This document shows positions 9,914 to 19,006 of a stretch of 64,000 bases of DNA, piece by piece. Below the pieces are notes generated by a model. The model made no database searches. It was not told where the DNA came from and saw nothing but the letters and a program-made list of their open reading frames with translations. The position numbers were made by a program, and so were the translations under genes. The DNA is from Devosia indica (GTDB lineage: Bacteria; Pseudomonadota; Alphaproteobacteria; Rhizobiales; Devosiaceae), in NCBI RefSeq assembly GCF_003056405.1, contig NZ_PYVZ01000003.1, forward strand, positions 62,001 to 126,000. The letters run 5' to 3'. Position 1 is the first letter of the stretch. Each line of letters starts with the position of its first letter.

Positions 9914-10162
9914 TGGTCAGTCCTTTCGCCAATTTCGGCGGGTTTGGCAGCGGGGCACTATGACTGTCAAGCATCCGAAAGTTGGGTGTTCACGGATTGG
10001 TGACTCGCAGGTGTAACCGACTGGCAACACAATGTGGCGATGATAACGCATATGTGGCGGAAACTGGGCAGGTCCCTTTCGGCCCCGATCGAGACCAAGT
10101 AAGTAGCGCAAATAGTCGCAGGCCCGAATCAGGGCTGCGTATTTGAGAGGCCAAGTGGAAGC

Positions 10163-10750
10163 ATGAGCATCACAAGATTTGTATTGGCGTTTGGCATGGC
10201 AGTCTTGCTGGCGGTCAGCACCGTACTGCCGTCAAGCGCGGCCCTGTGGTATAACCCGGACACCAACAAGTTCGAGGAACGTTCAGCCAGCGGCCGGACC
10301 GGCAGCAGCTCCATCCGCAAGCAGGTCGTGGATTACGAAACCAATCACAAGCCTGGCACGATTGTTATCGAAACCAGCGAACGCCGGCTCTATCTGGTGC
10401 TCGAAGACGGCAAGGCCATGAAGTACGGCATTGGCGTCGGCCGCGACGGTTTCCGCTGGGCCGGCACCCACCGCATCACCCGCAAGGCCGAGTGGCCGGG
10501 CTGGACGCCGCCGCCGGCCATGCGCAAGCGCGTGCCAGATCTGCCGGCCTATATGCCCGGTGGCCCAGACAATCCGCTCGGCGCACGGGCGCTCTATATC
10601 GGCTCGACGCTATATCGCGTGCATGGCACTTCCGAGCCCTGGTCCATCGGCCAGGCGGTGTCCTCGGGGTGCATTCGCCTGACCAATGACGATGTGATCG
10701 ATCTTTATGAGCGAGTCCGCGTCGGTGCTTTGATCGTGGTCAATCACTGA
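10163..10750 (+). CDS. L,D-transpeptidase (YkuD family), exported
   Basis: Signal peptide at residues 1-27 (hydrophobic VLAFGMAVLLAVSTVL, cleavage near SSA). The mature part is a YkuD catalytic domain: the region IVIETSERRLYLV near residue 70, then HGTSEPWSIG and the catalytic SSGCIRLTN near residue 170, holding the His and Cys of the family. Such enzymes make 3-3 peptidoglycan cross-links or attach proteins to the wall in the periplasm; Hyphomicrobiales carry many paralogues, so the exact role is open. The gene stands alone: rpiA diverges upstream and a terminator follows. Confidence 0.9.
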   Translation: MSITRFVLAFGMAVLLAVSTVLPSSAALWYNPDTNKFEERSASGRTGSSSIRKQVVDYETNHKPGTIVIETSERRLYLVLEDGKAMKYGIGVGRDGFRWAGTHRITRKAEWPGWTPPPAMRKRVPDLPAYMPGGPDNPLGARALYIGSTLYRVHGTSEPWSIGQAVSSGCIRLTNDDVIDLYERVRVGALIVVNH

Positions 10751-10770
10751 TCAAGACACAGATTTTCAGC

Positions 10771-10803
10771 AAGAGCCGCCAATTTGGCGGCTCTTTTCTT
10801 TTG
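10771..10803 (+). terminator. Intrinsic terminator after L,D-transpeptidase gene
   Basis: AGAGCCGCC and GGCGGCTCT form a perfect stem around an AATTT-like loop, followed by TTTCTTTT. It begins about 20 bp after the stop codon at 10750 and isolates the gene from moaA. Confidence 0.88.
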
Positions 10804-10843
10804 GGCGCTTTGCGTTGGCGGATCAGCGGGATAAGCTGAGGAC

Positions 10844-11857
10844 ATGACAGGCTCGTCCACACCTCAGCGCCCCCTTGTCGACAGTTTCGGCCGGCGCATT
10901 TCCTATCTGCGCATCTCGGTGACGGACCGTTGTGACTTCCGCTGTGTGTATTGCATGGCCGAGGACATGACCTTCCTGCCCAAAAAGGATGTACTCAGCT
11001 TCGAGGAAGTCGAGGCCATTGCTAGCGCCTTCATTGCCCGCGGCACGACCAAAATCCGGCTGACCGGCGGCGAACCGCTGGTGCGGCGCGATATCATGGA
11101 CCTGGTGCGCACTCTGGGCGGCCGGATCGGCAACGGCCTGGACGAATTGACCATCACGACCAATGGCAGCCAGCTCCAGAAGCACGCAGAGGGGTTGTTT
11201 GCCGCCGGGGTACGTCGCCTCAATGTCTCGCTCGATACGCTCGATGAAGCGCGATTTGCGCAGGTCACCCGACGCGGCCGGCTGGGCGATGTGCTGGCCG
11301 GGATTGGCGCCGCCCAGGCAGCGGGCCTGGCCATCAAGATCAACATGGTAGCGATGCGCGGCGTCAATGACGACGAAATCGAAACCATGATGGACTGGGC
11401 GCATGGTGGCGGCATGGGGCTGACGCTGATCGAGGGCATGCCGCTGGGCGAGGTCGGCATCGACCGGGTCGATACCTATCTTCCCTTGCGTGAACTGCAT
11501 GACCGGCTGGCACGCCGCTACAGCTTCACCAAGCTGGACAAGCGCACGGGCGGACCGGCGCGCTATGTACATGTCGCCGAGACCGGTGGGACGCTGGGCT
11601 TCATCACCCCGATGAGCCACAATTTCTGCGAAAGCTGCAATCGGGTGCGCCTGACGGCCACAGGGCAGCTCTATCTTTGCCTGGGGCAGGATGATCAGGT
11701 CAATCTGCGCGATGCCTGGCGCAATGGTGGCGCTGAAGCCCTCGACGCCGCGCTGGACCATGCCATGATCATCAAGCCAAAGGGCCATGATTTCGTGCTG
11801 GACCGGACCCGTACAGAGCCCGCCGTGGCGCGGCATATGAGCGTGACGGGTGGCTAA
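10844..11857 (+). CDS. moaA: GTP 3',8-cyclase, molybdenum cofactor biosynthesis
   Basis: Radical SAM enzyme that with MoaC makes cyclic pyranopterin monophosphate. The N-terminal cluster motif is CDFRCVYC near residue 27, after [19 protein letters not shown] near residue 77 binds S-adenosylmethionine. The C-terminal second cluster has [10 protein letters not shown] near 262 and a further cysteine in LYLCLG. The usual terminal double glycine is present (MSVTGG end). Other moa genes are not in the window. The 3' end overlaps the next gene by 8 bases. Confidence 0.95.
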   Translation: MTGSSTPQRPLVDSFGRRISYLRISVTDRCDFRCVYCMAEDMTFLPKKDVLSFEEVEAIASAFIARGTTKIRLTGGEPLVRRDIMDLVRTLGGRIGNGLDELTITTNGSQLQKHAEGLFAAGVRRLNVSLDTLDEARFAQVTRRGRLGDVLAGIGAAQAAGLAIKINMVAMRGVNDDEIETMMDWAHGGGMGLTLIEGMPLGEVGIDRVDTYLPLRELHDRLARRYSFTKLDKRTGGPARYVHVAETGGTLGFITPMSHNFCESCNRVRLTATGQLYLCLGQDDQVNLRDAWRNGGAEALDAALDHAMIIKPKGHDFVLDRTRTEPAVARHMSVTGG

Positions 11858-12737
11858 ACCGGAGTTTTCGGCGGTAGCTCTGGACCGGTTTCTCGAAAGT
11901 GCATTCCCCCTCCGAGGGCTATCGCGGCAACTGACGGAAGGCGAGGAATCACGGGCTTTCGCCTTAGAAAACGGGGAAGAGGCTCTCGTCGTTCGCGTCA
12001 ACGCGACGGCGGAGGGCTTCGAGATGGACCGGCTTATCGGTACGGCGTTGTCCGACAGCGCCATTCCGGTGCCAGACGTCGTGCTGATCGCCCCGCTGGA
12101 GGATGACCGTTTTGCCTGCGTTTCCCGGCTCCTGCCCGGTGACACACTGCAAGCTCTGCCCAAGGGCGGCGCCTTTGCATTCGGCAGTGCCATTGCGCAG
12201 ATCCTGGATCAACTTGCCGGGCTCGACGAGGCAATTCTGCACCGTCTGGCAGCCACCCCGCTGATGGCCACGCAGGCAAGCTGGCCGGACTTTGTTGCGA
12301 CGGTCACGCGGCTGGACTGGCGCCAGGCCAGTACCGGCGCGCACAACTCAATTGATCGCTGGACGGACCTTGTGGCGGGATGTGTCGCCAGCCTGCCGCA
12401 GCGCCAGGGGCTGGTGCATGGCGACTTCGGATCAAACAACGTGCTGGTGCAGCATGGGCTGGTCAGCGGTGTACTGGATTGGTCCGAAGCCAGGATTGGC
12501 GACCCGCTTTATGATGTGGCCAATATTCTGTTCTGGCGGAGCTGGCTCGACTGCATGGAGCAGCAATGCCGTTATTTCGAGCAGCTTGAACCCTGGCGCC
12601 TGGCGGAACGGGAAATCTTGACCTGCTACCAATTGCGGATCGGACTCGAGACCCTGCATGAGGCGTTCGCAGATGGTGATGCGCGGCTGACTGATTGGGC
12701 AATGCAGCGGTGTTCGGCGATTGCCGAAGCGCTCTAG
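11850..12737 (+). CDS. Phosphotransferase family protein (APH fold)
   Basis: A 295-residue kinase-fold protein. The catalytic loop [13 protein letters not shown] near residue 190 and the metal-binding region [14 protein letters not shown] near 208 match the aminoglycoside-phosphotransferase/choline kinase fold. The substrate is unknown and there is no reason to call it a resistance gene: this fold is widespread in chromosomal genes acting on small metabolites. It overlaps moaA by 8 bases, so it is co-translated, but a link to cofactor synthesis is only suggested by position. Its last 4 bases overlap the convergent VOC gene. Confidence 0.8.
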   Translation: MAKPEFSAVALDRFLESAFPLRGLSRQLTEGEESRAFALENGEEALVVRVNATAEGFEMDRLIGTALSDSAIPVPDVVLIAPLEDDRFACVSRLLPGDTLQALPKGGAFAFGSAIAQILDQLAGLDEAILHRLAATPLMATQASWPDFVATVTRLDWRQASTGAHNSIDRWTDLVAGCVASLPQRQGLVHGDFGSNNVLVQHGLVSGVLDWSEARIGDPLYDVANILFWRSWLDCMEQQCRYFEQLEPWRLAEREILTCYQLRIGLETLHEAFADGDARLTDWAMQRCSAIAEAL

Positions 12738-13135
12738 CGTCCCTCCGCGCGTTCGATCAGCTCGACAAGCGCTCCGTCAGGATCCCGCACGAATGCCACT
12801 CGCTTGATCATCTCACTATTATAGGCTGCCCGGGGCCGCTCGGTGATCTCCACGCCAGCCTCTTCAAGCGTTTCGATCATGGCGTCCACATCGTCATAGG
12901 CCAGGGTGATGTGACGAAATCCCGCCTCGGAATGAGGGACATCCCGAAATGGCCCGACCTCTATGGCAGGCGCCGCAATCTCGAGCATGCCGCCACCGGC
13001 ATCGAGAAAGGCGAGCTCACCGCCCGCCGTGGTTCTACGAAACTTCAGGCGCAGACCGAGCAGTCCACAATAGAAGTCGATGGCACGCTCCATATTGCTC
13101 ACGGTCATGCCGACATGTTCAAAGCCGAGCAACAT
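12734..13135 (-). CDS. VOC family protein (glyoxalase/bleomycin resistance fold)
   Basis: A 133-residue single-domain vicinal oxygen chelate protein. LLGFEHVGMTVSNMERAI at the start and RHITLAYDDVDAMI near residue 75 provide the two beta-alpha-beta-beta-beta modules with metal-ligand histidines; FVRDPDGALVELIE near the end provides the glutamate ligand. The layout resembles glyoxalase I or methylmalonyl-CoA epimerase, but the substrate cannot be read from the sequence. It lies 10 bp after the Lrp/AsnC regulator gene on the same strand, so it may be co-transcribed with that regulator. Confidence 0.82.
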   Translation of the reverse strand: MLLGFEHVGMTVSNMERAIDFYCGLLGLRLKFRRTTAGGELAFLDAGGGMLEIAAPAIEVGPFRDVPHSEAGFRHITLAYDDVDAMIETLEEAGVEITERPRAAYNSEMIKRVAFVRDPDGALVELIERAEGR

Positions 13136-13145
13136 GGTTCAAGGC

Positions 13146-13631
13146 CTATTTGTCATCATCGGAGATGATGGCGAAATCAAGCGGCAGGGCCGTGGTGTAC
13201 TTGATCTGCCCCATGGCAAAGGCCGAGCTGACATCGGTCAAATTGATCTTGCTGATCAGGCGCTTGTAGAAGGTGTCATAGGCACCGATGTCGGGAACAA
13301 CGACACGCATGAGATAATCGACATCGCCGCTCATGCGATAGAATTCAACGACTTCGGGGAATTCATCGATCACGCCGGAGAATTTGCGCATCCAGGAATC
13401 GTTGTGTTCGTTGGTCTTGACCGACACGAAGACAGTGACCCCGACATTGACCTTGACCGGGTCGAGTACGGCCACGCGACGCTGGATGATCCCGTCTTCC
13501 TCCATCTTCTGGATGCGGCGCCAGCAGGGGGTGGTGGAAAGCCCCACCTTTCGACCAATCTCGGCCACCGGCATGGTGGCATCCCGTTGCAGGAGCGTGA
13601 GGATTTTCCGGTCGATCTTGTCCAATGCCAT
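13146..13631 (-). CDS. Lrp/AsnC family transcriptional regulator
   Basis: A 161-residue regulator. The N-terminal winged helix-turn-helix (LDKIDRKILTLLQRDA, then IGRKVGLSTTPCWRRI) is followed by a RAM ligand-binding domain (residues ~70-150, with the conserved GDVDYLMRVVVPD). Proteins of this type bind DNA as dimers and larger assemblies and respond to amino acids. The upstream region 13632-13928 holds its promoter and that of the divergent kinase gene. The downstream VOC gene is 10 bp away. Confidence 0.92.
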   Translation of the reverse strand: MALDKIDRKILTLLQRDATMPVAEIGRKVGLSTTPCWRRIQKMEEDGIIQRRVAVLDPVKVNVGVTVFVSVKTNEHNDSWMRKFSGVIDEFPEVVEFYRMSGDVDYLMRVVVPDIGAYDTFYKRLISKINLTDVSSAFAMGQIKYTTALPLDFAIISDDDK

Positions 13632-13859
13632 CTCGATCTCTTGAAATCAGATTTCGTGCAGCCAATAGAAATTGACCATCAACGCCAACACAAGTGCCAT
13701 AATCGCGGTAGCGGGGCAATATTATTGCGCGTGGCAATCGAGGAAATGTCGCAGGACTATATTAACGCTGTCGTGCGCCAACAGGCCAGCGCATTCTTGA
13801 GCGATGTCGTTTCAAATGGCTGAATGGGCAGGATCTTGGCGGGACGGTTTCACGCCCTG

Positions 13860-13867
13860 TTAACCAA
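13860..13867 (+). promoter_or_regulatory. Possible CtrA half-site in the 297-bp gap before a sensor kinase gene
   Basis: TTAACCAA lies ~62 bp before the kinase start at 13929 and resembles the CtrA half-site TTAACCAT, but the second half at the standard spacing is absent. The rest of the divergent gap 13632-13928 holds an A/T-richer stretch (about 13660-13770) suited to promoters of the Lrp gene, and no gene or RNA that I can recognise. Confidence 0.25.
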
Positions 13868-13928
13868 GGCGCCCCTAAGGTTCGATCCAGAGCGTCGCGA
13901 GCGCGTTTTTGTTCGCAGTATCGAGTAA

Positions 13929-15461
13929 ATGAGTAAGTCTTCCATGTCGGTCCACGACGCCAGTGTCCGCGCACGCCCCGGACGTGACGGCAAGCGTACA
14001 GCACAGAAAGCCGTGCTTGAGGCACGTCAGCGGCTGACGTCGAGCTCTGGCACGCGCGCCGATTTCGACTTCGAACTCATGCATGACTATGCCGATTCCC
14101 GGATCGGTGCGGCGATGCCCATGGCTGCCATTGTCAGCATTCTGGCCATTGTCGCGAGTTTCTGGGTGCCCCTGATGGTCACGACCATCTGGGCAGGCCT
14201 GGTCATTTCGAGCCTCCTGGTGGTGGTGGTCACGGCGCGGCGGTTCAAATCGGTCGAACTGCATAAATTCAATGCCGCGCGCTGGACCACCAGCTTTGTG
14301 GCGGCTGAGAGCTTGGGCGGGTTAGCACTATCGCTGCTGGCACTGTTTACCCTGGTGACCGACCCCGAGGCGCTGGCGCCGGTGATGTTCGCCATGGTGC
14401 TGGTGAGTATCGCGAGCAATGCCATTGCCACCCATACCCTGCCCCCGGCCACGCTGATGAGCACGCTGCCAGTCACGACAACGGTGTCGATCTCGCTGAT
14501 CGCGCTGGGCGGCACGCTCAACTATACGCTGGCGGCAGTATCCATTTGCGGTGAGATCTTTTTCGTTTACCTGGCCCGGCAACTGCACAATTCGGAACTG
14601 GAAACCATCACCCACCAGGCCGAAAAAGATACGCTGATTTACGAGCTGGAAGAGGCGCGCAACATGTCGGACGAAGCGCGCCGGCACGCCGAGCAGGCCA
14701 ATATCGCCAAGAGCCAGTTCCTGGCCACGATGAGCCATGAACTGCGCACGCCGCTCAACGCCATTATCGGCTTTTCCGAAGTGCTCAAATCCGAATTGCT
14801 CGGTCCGCACCAGGTGCCGCAATACAAGGAGTATGCGGGTGACATTCACGCCAGCGGGCAGCATTTGCTCAACCTGATCAACGAATTGCTCGATCTCAGC
14901 CGCATCGAGGCGGGCAAGTATGAGCTCAATGAAGAGGTCGTGTCGCTGGTCGATATTGCCGACGACTGCCGGCGGATGATGGAGCTGCGCGCCAAGTCCA
15001 AGAATATCGAGCTGGTGTTCAGCGTGGGCGATAATCTGCCCCGGCTGTGGGGGGATGAGCGCGCGATCCGGCAGGTGGTGCTGAACCTGCTCTCCAACGC
15101 AATCAAGTTTACCCCGCAGCAGGGCAAAATCGTGCTCGTGGTGCAGCGCAGTGGCGATGGCGGTCAGTTGATTTCGGTGAAGGACAATGGTCCGGGCATC
15201 CCCGAGAGCGAAATCGCGACTGTCCTGTCCTCGTTCGGCCAGGGATCGTTGGCGCAGAAGACCGCCGAACAAGGTGCTGGTCTGGGCCTGCCGATCGTGC
15301 AGAAGATCATGGACCTGCATCAGGGCCGGTTCGACCTGTTTTCCAAGCTGCGTTTCGGCACCGAGGTGATCGCCACCTTCCCGCGCGCCCGGGTGATGGA
15401 TGCACTGGCGCCCGTTGTGGAAAAGCGCAATCGGCTGGAAATCTACTCGGAAGCTGGCTGA
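13929..15461 (+). CDS. PdhS/DivJ/PleC-like membrane sensor histidine kinase
   Basis: A 510-residue histidine kinase. Residues ~60-215 form several transmembrane segments (first VSILAIVASFWVPLMV, then ISSLLVVVV). A coiled stretch (~220-260) leads to the dimerisation/phosphoacceptor domain with MSHELRTPLNAIIGFSEV near residue 271. The ATPase domain has LLSNAIKF, DNGPGIPESE and GAGLGLPIVQK. The HELRTPLNAIIGFSE block is the form shared by the PleC/DivJ/PdhS kinases that act on the response regulator DivK in alphaproteobacteria, so a cell-cycle or polarity role is plausible but inferred. No partner response regulator is adjacent, as is usual for those kinases. An ATG at 13944 is an alternative start. 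Confidence 0.85.
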   Translation: MSKSSMSVHDASVRARPGRDGKRTAQKAVLEARQRLTSSSGTRADFDFELMHDYADSRIGAAMPMAAIVSILAIVASFWVPLMVTTIWAGLVISSLLVVVVTARRFKSVELHKFNAARWTTSFVAAESLGGLALSLLALFTLVTDPEALAPVMFAMVLVSIASNAIATHTLPPATLMSTLPVTTTVSISLIALGGTLNYTLAAVSICGEIFFVYLARQLHNSELETITHQAEKDTLIYELEEARNMSDEARRHAEQANIAKSQFLATMSHELRTPLNAIIGFSEVLKSELLGPHQVPQYKEYAGDIHASGQHLLNLINELLDLSRIEAGKYELNEEVVSLVDIADDCRRMMELRAKSKNIELVFSVGDNLPRLWGDERAIRQVVLNLLSNAIKFTPQQGKIVLVVQRSGDGGQLISVKDNGPGIPESEIATVLSSFGQGSLAQKTAEQGAGLGLPIVQKIMDLHQGRFDLFSKLRFGTEVIATFPRARVMDALAPVVEKRNRLEIYSEAG

Positions 15462-15534
15462 AAACTGCCCGGCCATTTGCTGCGTGCCGAAATTTTGCCG
15501 CGATCACACTGAGGATCGCGTGTTTGGAGGCTCG

Positions 15535-16209
15535 ATGCTCATACGCCCATTTCTGACAGCTCTCTTGCTGCTGGCGCCGCCTCTAGGGGCCCTTGCACAG
15601 CAATTGCCCCAGGCGGTTGAGAATGCTCCTGCAACAGCGGACGCAGTGGAGTTCGATACCAGCTATCGGCCATCTCCCAGCATATCGGCGCGGATGCAGC
15701 GTGAGTTTCTCTCACGCATTCGGTGGTCAGCCGGAGCCGAGGTACGGGATAATCTGGCGGAGGCGTTTGCCGAGCGCAGTCCGAGCGAGATCTGGCAGGA
15801 ACTGGTTGCGCCCGATGGACTCACGACCAACAATGTAGCCGACGCCCTGACCGCCTATTGGGTGCTCAACTGGGTGGCGGCAAATGGCGCCTATAGTGTC
15901 GAAGTCGACAGCCGTCCGGTCCAACAGCAATTGCGCCAGGCCTTTGCCAATGATCCGACTTTCCTCAGGCTGAGCGACCAGCAGCGCCAGGAAATGGCAG
16001 AGGGCTATGTCCTCAACTTCCTGGTCGAGCACGCTGCGCTCAACACTGCGCTTGCGCAAAAGGACCTCGAGACCCTCTACGCGCTGGCCATGGCCGCGGT
16101 GGCGCGCTTCCGCAACCAGATGAATGTCAACTTGCTTGACCTGGCGCCCGGCCCCAACGGGTTCGAGGGGCGGCCTCAGGACGACCAGAGCGCATCATCG
16201 CTTGATTGA
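15535..16209 (+). CDS. Secreted protein of unknown function (DUF6683-like)
   Basis: The start at 15535 is fixed by a good Shine-Dalgarno (GGAGG four bases upstream) and yields a signal peptide (MLIRPFLTALLLLAPPLG, cleavage near ALAQQ). The mature protein is helical, with DALTAYWVLNWVAANGA near residue 105 and no cysteines or catalytic motif that I recognise. The pattern resembles DUF6683, a secreted family of unknown role; this match is from memory. It follows the kinase gene by 73 bp on the same strand and converges on cobT. Confidence 0.7.
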   Translation: MLIRPFLTALLLLAPPLGALAQQLPQAVENAPATADAVEFDTSYRPSPSISARMQREFLSRIRWSAGAEVRDNLAEAFAERSPSEIWQELVAPDGLTTNNVADALTAYWVLNWVAANGAYSVEVDSRPVQQQLRQAFANDPTFLRLSDQQRQEMAEGYVLNFLVEHAALNTALAQKDLETLYALAMAAVARFRNQMNVNLLDLAPGPNGFEGRPQDDQSASSLD

Positions 16210-16224
16210 AGCGCTCTGGCTGAT

Positions 16225-17244
16225 CTAGACAGACTTGCCGCTGACAGATGCGCCCTCAAAGGTCGCCATGTTGTTGTGCAGGTGCAGGGCCGTCTTGACC
16301 ATGACTGCTGCAAGCGCGGCACCACTCCCCTCGCCCAGGCGCATGCCCAGATCAAGCAGGCCGGACTGCCCCATCTTCGAAAGCACCCGTGCATGGTCGC
16401 CCTCGGCCGAGACATGGGCGAACAGGCAATGATTGATGGCCGCCGGATTGACGGCGTGAGCGATGGCTGCGGCCGTGGTGGCAACATAACCATCGATGAT
16501 GACTGGCACTTTCTGATGCCGCGCGGCCACCAGGGCACCGAGCATAGCGCAAATCTCACGGCCACCGAGGCGGGCCAGAATGGCCAGTGGGTGGTCGAGC
16601 TCGGCCCTGTGCAGCGCCAGGGCGCGGTCAACAACATCGGCCTTGCGCTTGAGGCCTTCATCGTCAACGCCGGTACCGCGACCAACCCAGTCTGCGCCAT
16701 TGCCACCATAGAGGGCCGCATAGATGGCGGCTGCAATCGTGGTGTTGCCGATGCCCATTTCGCCAAGGCAGATCAGGTCCGGCTTGCCCGCGACCGCCTC
16801 CATGCCATAGGCGATGGTGGCAGCACACATCTGGTCATCCAGCGCGGGCTCCTTTGTGATGTCGCCGGTGGGCAGTTCCAGCGCCAGCTCGAAAACCCGC
16901 AGATTGATTTCGTGCAGGCCGCAGATCTGTGAGATCGCGGCGCCGCCATTGGTGAAATTAGCGACCATCTGGGCGGTAACTTCGCGCGGGAAAGCGGAAA
17001 CGCCCTGGTCGGTCACGCCATGATTGCCGGCGAAGATGGTGACCATGGGATTGTCCAGGCGCGGCTTTGAGCGATGCTGCCAGCGCGCCAGGAACTCCAC
17101 CAGCCCTTCAAGCTGGCCCAGCGAACCGGGGGGCTTGGTCAGTTGGGCATCACGTTGCCGGACAGCGGTCACAGCCTGTTCATCGCCATCGGGCACGGCC
17201 ACAAGCAATTCGACAATGTCAGCAAAGGCAGGGTTGAGTGGCAT
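16225..17244 (-). CDS. cobT: Nicotinate-nucleotide-dimethylbenzimidazole phosphoribosyltransferase
   Basis: Makes alpha-ribazole phosphate for the lower loop of cobalamin. Conserved stretches include LTKPPGSLGQLE near residue 35, FAGNHGVTDQGVSAFP near 72, LGEMGIGNTTIAAAI near 158 and the C-terminal LDLGMRLGEGSGAALA, which supplies the catalytic glutamate. The frame is open to 17292, but the ATG at 17244 (MPLNPAFADI) gives the family's normal length (339) and leaves room for a promoter between it and divergent cobS. No cobalamin riboswitch fits in that 65-bp gap. Confidence 0.93.
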   Translation of the reverse strand: MPLNPAFADIVELLVAVPDGDEQAVTAVRQRDAQLTKPPGSLGQLEGLVEFLARWQHRSKPRLDNPMVTIFAGNHGVTDQGVSAFPREVTAQMVANFTNGGAAISQICGLHEINLRVFELALELPTGDITKEPALDDQMCAATIAYGMEAVAGKPDLICLGEMGIGNTTIAAAIYAALYGGNGADWVGRGTGVDDEGLKRKADVVDRALALHRAELDHPLAILARLGGREICAMLGALVAARHQKVPVIIDGYVATTAAAIAHAVNPAAINHCLFAHVSAEGDHARVLSKMGQSGLLDLGMRLGEGSGAALAAVMVKTALHLHNNMATFEGASVSGKSV

Positions 17245-17309
17245 GGCAGGTCCGGCGCGATATGGTAGGAAGGCGCGCGTCTTGTTGCCCATAACGGAGC
17301 GAAAAGCAA

Positions 17310-18161
17310 TTGAGCGAGAACGGGGCCAGAACCGGCGAGGCAGGGCGGATCGACACTGCCAATCGCGAGGACCATGCGCCGCAAGCCGCTCGCGGCGGCC
17401 TAGGTCTCAAGGACGACCTAGTGATGGCACTGCGGTTCTTTTCGCGCCTGCCCACGGGCGACACGCCACATGAAAAGCCTGATCTTGGGCGGATAGCCAT
17501 GGCCCTGCCACTTGCCTCGGTGGTGATCGGTCTTGGCCCAATCCTGCTTCTCGCCGGGGTATGGCTGGGCCTGCCCGGAAATTTTGCGGCGGCCTTGTCG
17601 GTCGCGGCCATGGTGGTGGTCGGTGGCGGCATGATGGAGGATTCGCTCGCCGATGCTGCCGATGGGCTGTTTGGTGGATCGACGCCAGAGCGGCGGCTTG
17701 AAATCCTGAAAGACAGCCGGCAGGGGACTTATGGTGTGTCCGCGCTGTGCCTGTTTCTGGTGTTGAGGGTGACGGCCATTGGCAGTGTAGCAACGATCAA
17801 TCCGCTGGCCGCCGCCGCGCTTTGGCTGGCCGCCAATATCGCGGGGCGATCGGGCGCATTGTGGGTAGCTGTTGCACTGCCCCCTGCCCGCGCCGATGGC
17901 GCTGCCGCCGAAGCGGGCAAACTGCCCGCGTCCCAATTCTGGATCGGGGCGGCGCTCGCTTTGATACTGGTCTTCGTGATCGGGGCGCCGGCATCGAGCC
18001 TGCTTGGGGTGATCTTCTCGGCACTGTCCGTTGTCCTTGTCGTATTGGGGTGGACGGCCATCTGCAAACGACTGGTGGGGGGACAAACCGGGGACCTGAT
18101 CGGGGCGGCTGCGGGTTTGGGCGAAGTCGCAGCCCTGACCGTGCTGCTGATCTTCGCGTGA
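17310..18161 (+). CDS. cobS: Adenosylcobinamide-GDP ribazoletransferase
   Basis: Integral membrane enzyme that joins adenosylcobinamide-GDP to alpha-ribazole, the last step of cobalamin assembly. The N-terminal LVMALRFFSRLPTG and the metal-binding EDSLADAADGLFGG near residue 110 are characteristic, followed by RLEILKDSRQGTYG and several transmembrane segments. It starts with TTG at 17310 behind GGAG at 17296-17299; an internal start near LKDDLVMALRFF cannot be excluded. Divergently paired with cobT, so both nucleotide-loop genes probably share one control region. Confidence 0.92.
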   Translation: MSENGARTGEAGRIDTANREDHAPQAARGGLGLKDDLVMALRFFSRLPTGDTPHEKPDLGRIAMALPLASVVIGLGPILLLAGVWLGLPGNFAAALSVAAMVVVGGGMMEDSLADAADGLFGGSTPERRLEILKDSRQGTYGVSALCLFLVLRVTAIGSVATINPLAAAALWLAANIAGRSGALWVAVALPPARADGAAAEAGKLPASQFWIGAALALILVFVIGAPASSLLGVIFSALSVVLVVLGWTAICKRLVGGQTGDLIGAAAGLGEVAALTVLLIFA

Positions 18162-18223
18162 TGCCTTGAAATCGCCGCGCCCACGCCCTTAATCGGGAAG
18201 GGAAATGTGAAAGGGCAAATCTG

Positions 18224-18910
18224 ATGGGCTTTATCGGCATCGCACTGATCATTGCCGCCGGCATCGTGCTGCTGATCAGTGCCGACGTCGGGAGCATGGT
18301 GGGCCTGAACCAGATGCAGACAGCACAATTGGTTCCGCTGCTGGTGCTGCTCATCATCTTCGCGGGGGGCCTGTTCACCCGCCGCCACCGCGCCTCCGAA
18401 CTGGTGGGCGGCCTTCTGCTTTGGGTGGGTTTGTTTGGCGTGGCCATGGTGACCTATGCCTATCGCGACGAATTGCTGGGCGTTGTCGGCCGGGTCGCGG
18501 GGGAACTACAGCCTGGTGTTGCGCTGGTGGACAGCGAGGCAGGTACCGCGATCTTCCGGCGCGGCATGGGCGGGCATTTCGAGGTCAATGCTACGATCAA
18601 TGGCCACACGACGCCGATGATCTTCGATACCGGCGCCAGCGCCGTGGTGCTGACTATTGCGGATGCGGAAGCGGCGGGCCTGAACGTTGAAGGGCTGCGC
18701 TACACGGTTCCGGTTTCGACAGCCAATGGCCAGGGCCTGGCCGCCAGAACCCGGCTCGACAGCATCGAGGTGGGTGGCATCGTGCGGCAGAACCTGACGG
18801 CTTTCGTCACAGAGCCCGGAGCGCTGGAAACGAGCCTGCTCGGCATGACTTTCCTCGAAACGCTCAGCCGCTACAGCGTGACGCAGAACTCGCTGGAACT
18901 GGTGGACTAA
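18224..18910 (+). CDS. Membrane-anchored retropepsin-like aspartic protease (TIGR02281 type)
   Basis: A 228-residue protein. Three hydrophobic segments (residues ~2-19, ~38-48 and ~64-80) precede a soluble domain with the aspartic protease active-site motif FDTGAS near residue 131, then LLGMTFLETLSRY near 207, the pattern of TIGR02281 clan AA proteases found in alphaproteobacteria. One catalytic aspartate per chain means it must dimerise. The substrate is unknown; the topology suggests the catalytic part faces the periplasm. It starts 63 bp after cobS on the same strand. Confidence 0.85.
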   Translation: MGFIGIALIIAAGIVLLISADVGSMVGLNQMQTAQLVPLLVLLIIFAGGLFTRRHRASELVGGLLLWVGLFGVAMVTYAYRDELLGVVGRVAGELQPGVALVDSEAGTAIFRRGMGGHFEVNATINGHTTPMIFDTGASAVVLTIADAEAAGLNVEGLRYTVPVSTANGQGLAARTRLDSIEVGGIVRQNLTAFVTEPGALETSLLGMTFLETLSRYSVTQNSLELVD

Positions 18911-18913
18911 ACC

Positions 18914-18938
18914 GCGCCGCGATCTTTCAGATCGGCGC
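18914..18938. terminator. Imperfect hairpin between convergent protease and dusA genes
   Basis: GCGCC and GATC pair with GATC and GGCGC, with a two-base bulge, four bases after the protease stop codon. A T-rich patch (CTTTAGACCTTTTT) follows after ~10 bases rather than directly, so it is only a possible terminator. Confidence 0.35.
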
Positions 18939-19006
18939 CTTGTGCTTTAGACCTTTTTGCGCCTGTCATTGTCCCGAAACTGTTGGCCACCTTCGGGAAA
19001 CATGTT

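Noticed and set aside
10823-12193. 456-codon minus-strand frame opposite moaA and the phosphotransferase gene
   Set aside because: Arginine/serine-rich shadow translation without motifs; moaA is unmistakable on the other strand.
11850-12737. Aminoglycoside resistance gene
   Set aside because: Only the general kinase fold is shared; position beside moaA and lack of aminoglycoside-specific features argue for a housekeeping role.
17245-17309. Cobalamin riboswitch in front of cobT/cobS
   Set aside because: The 65-bp divergent gap is far too short for the ~200-base aptamer and shows no B12-box.
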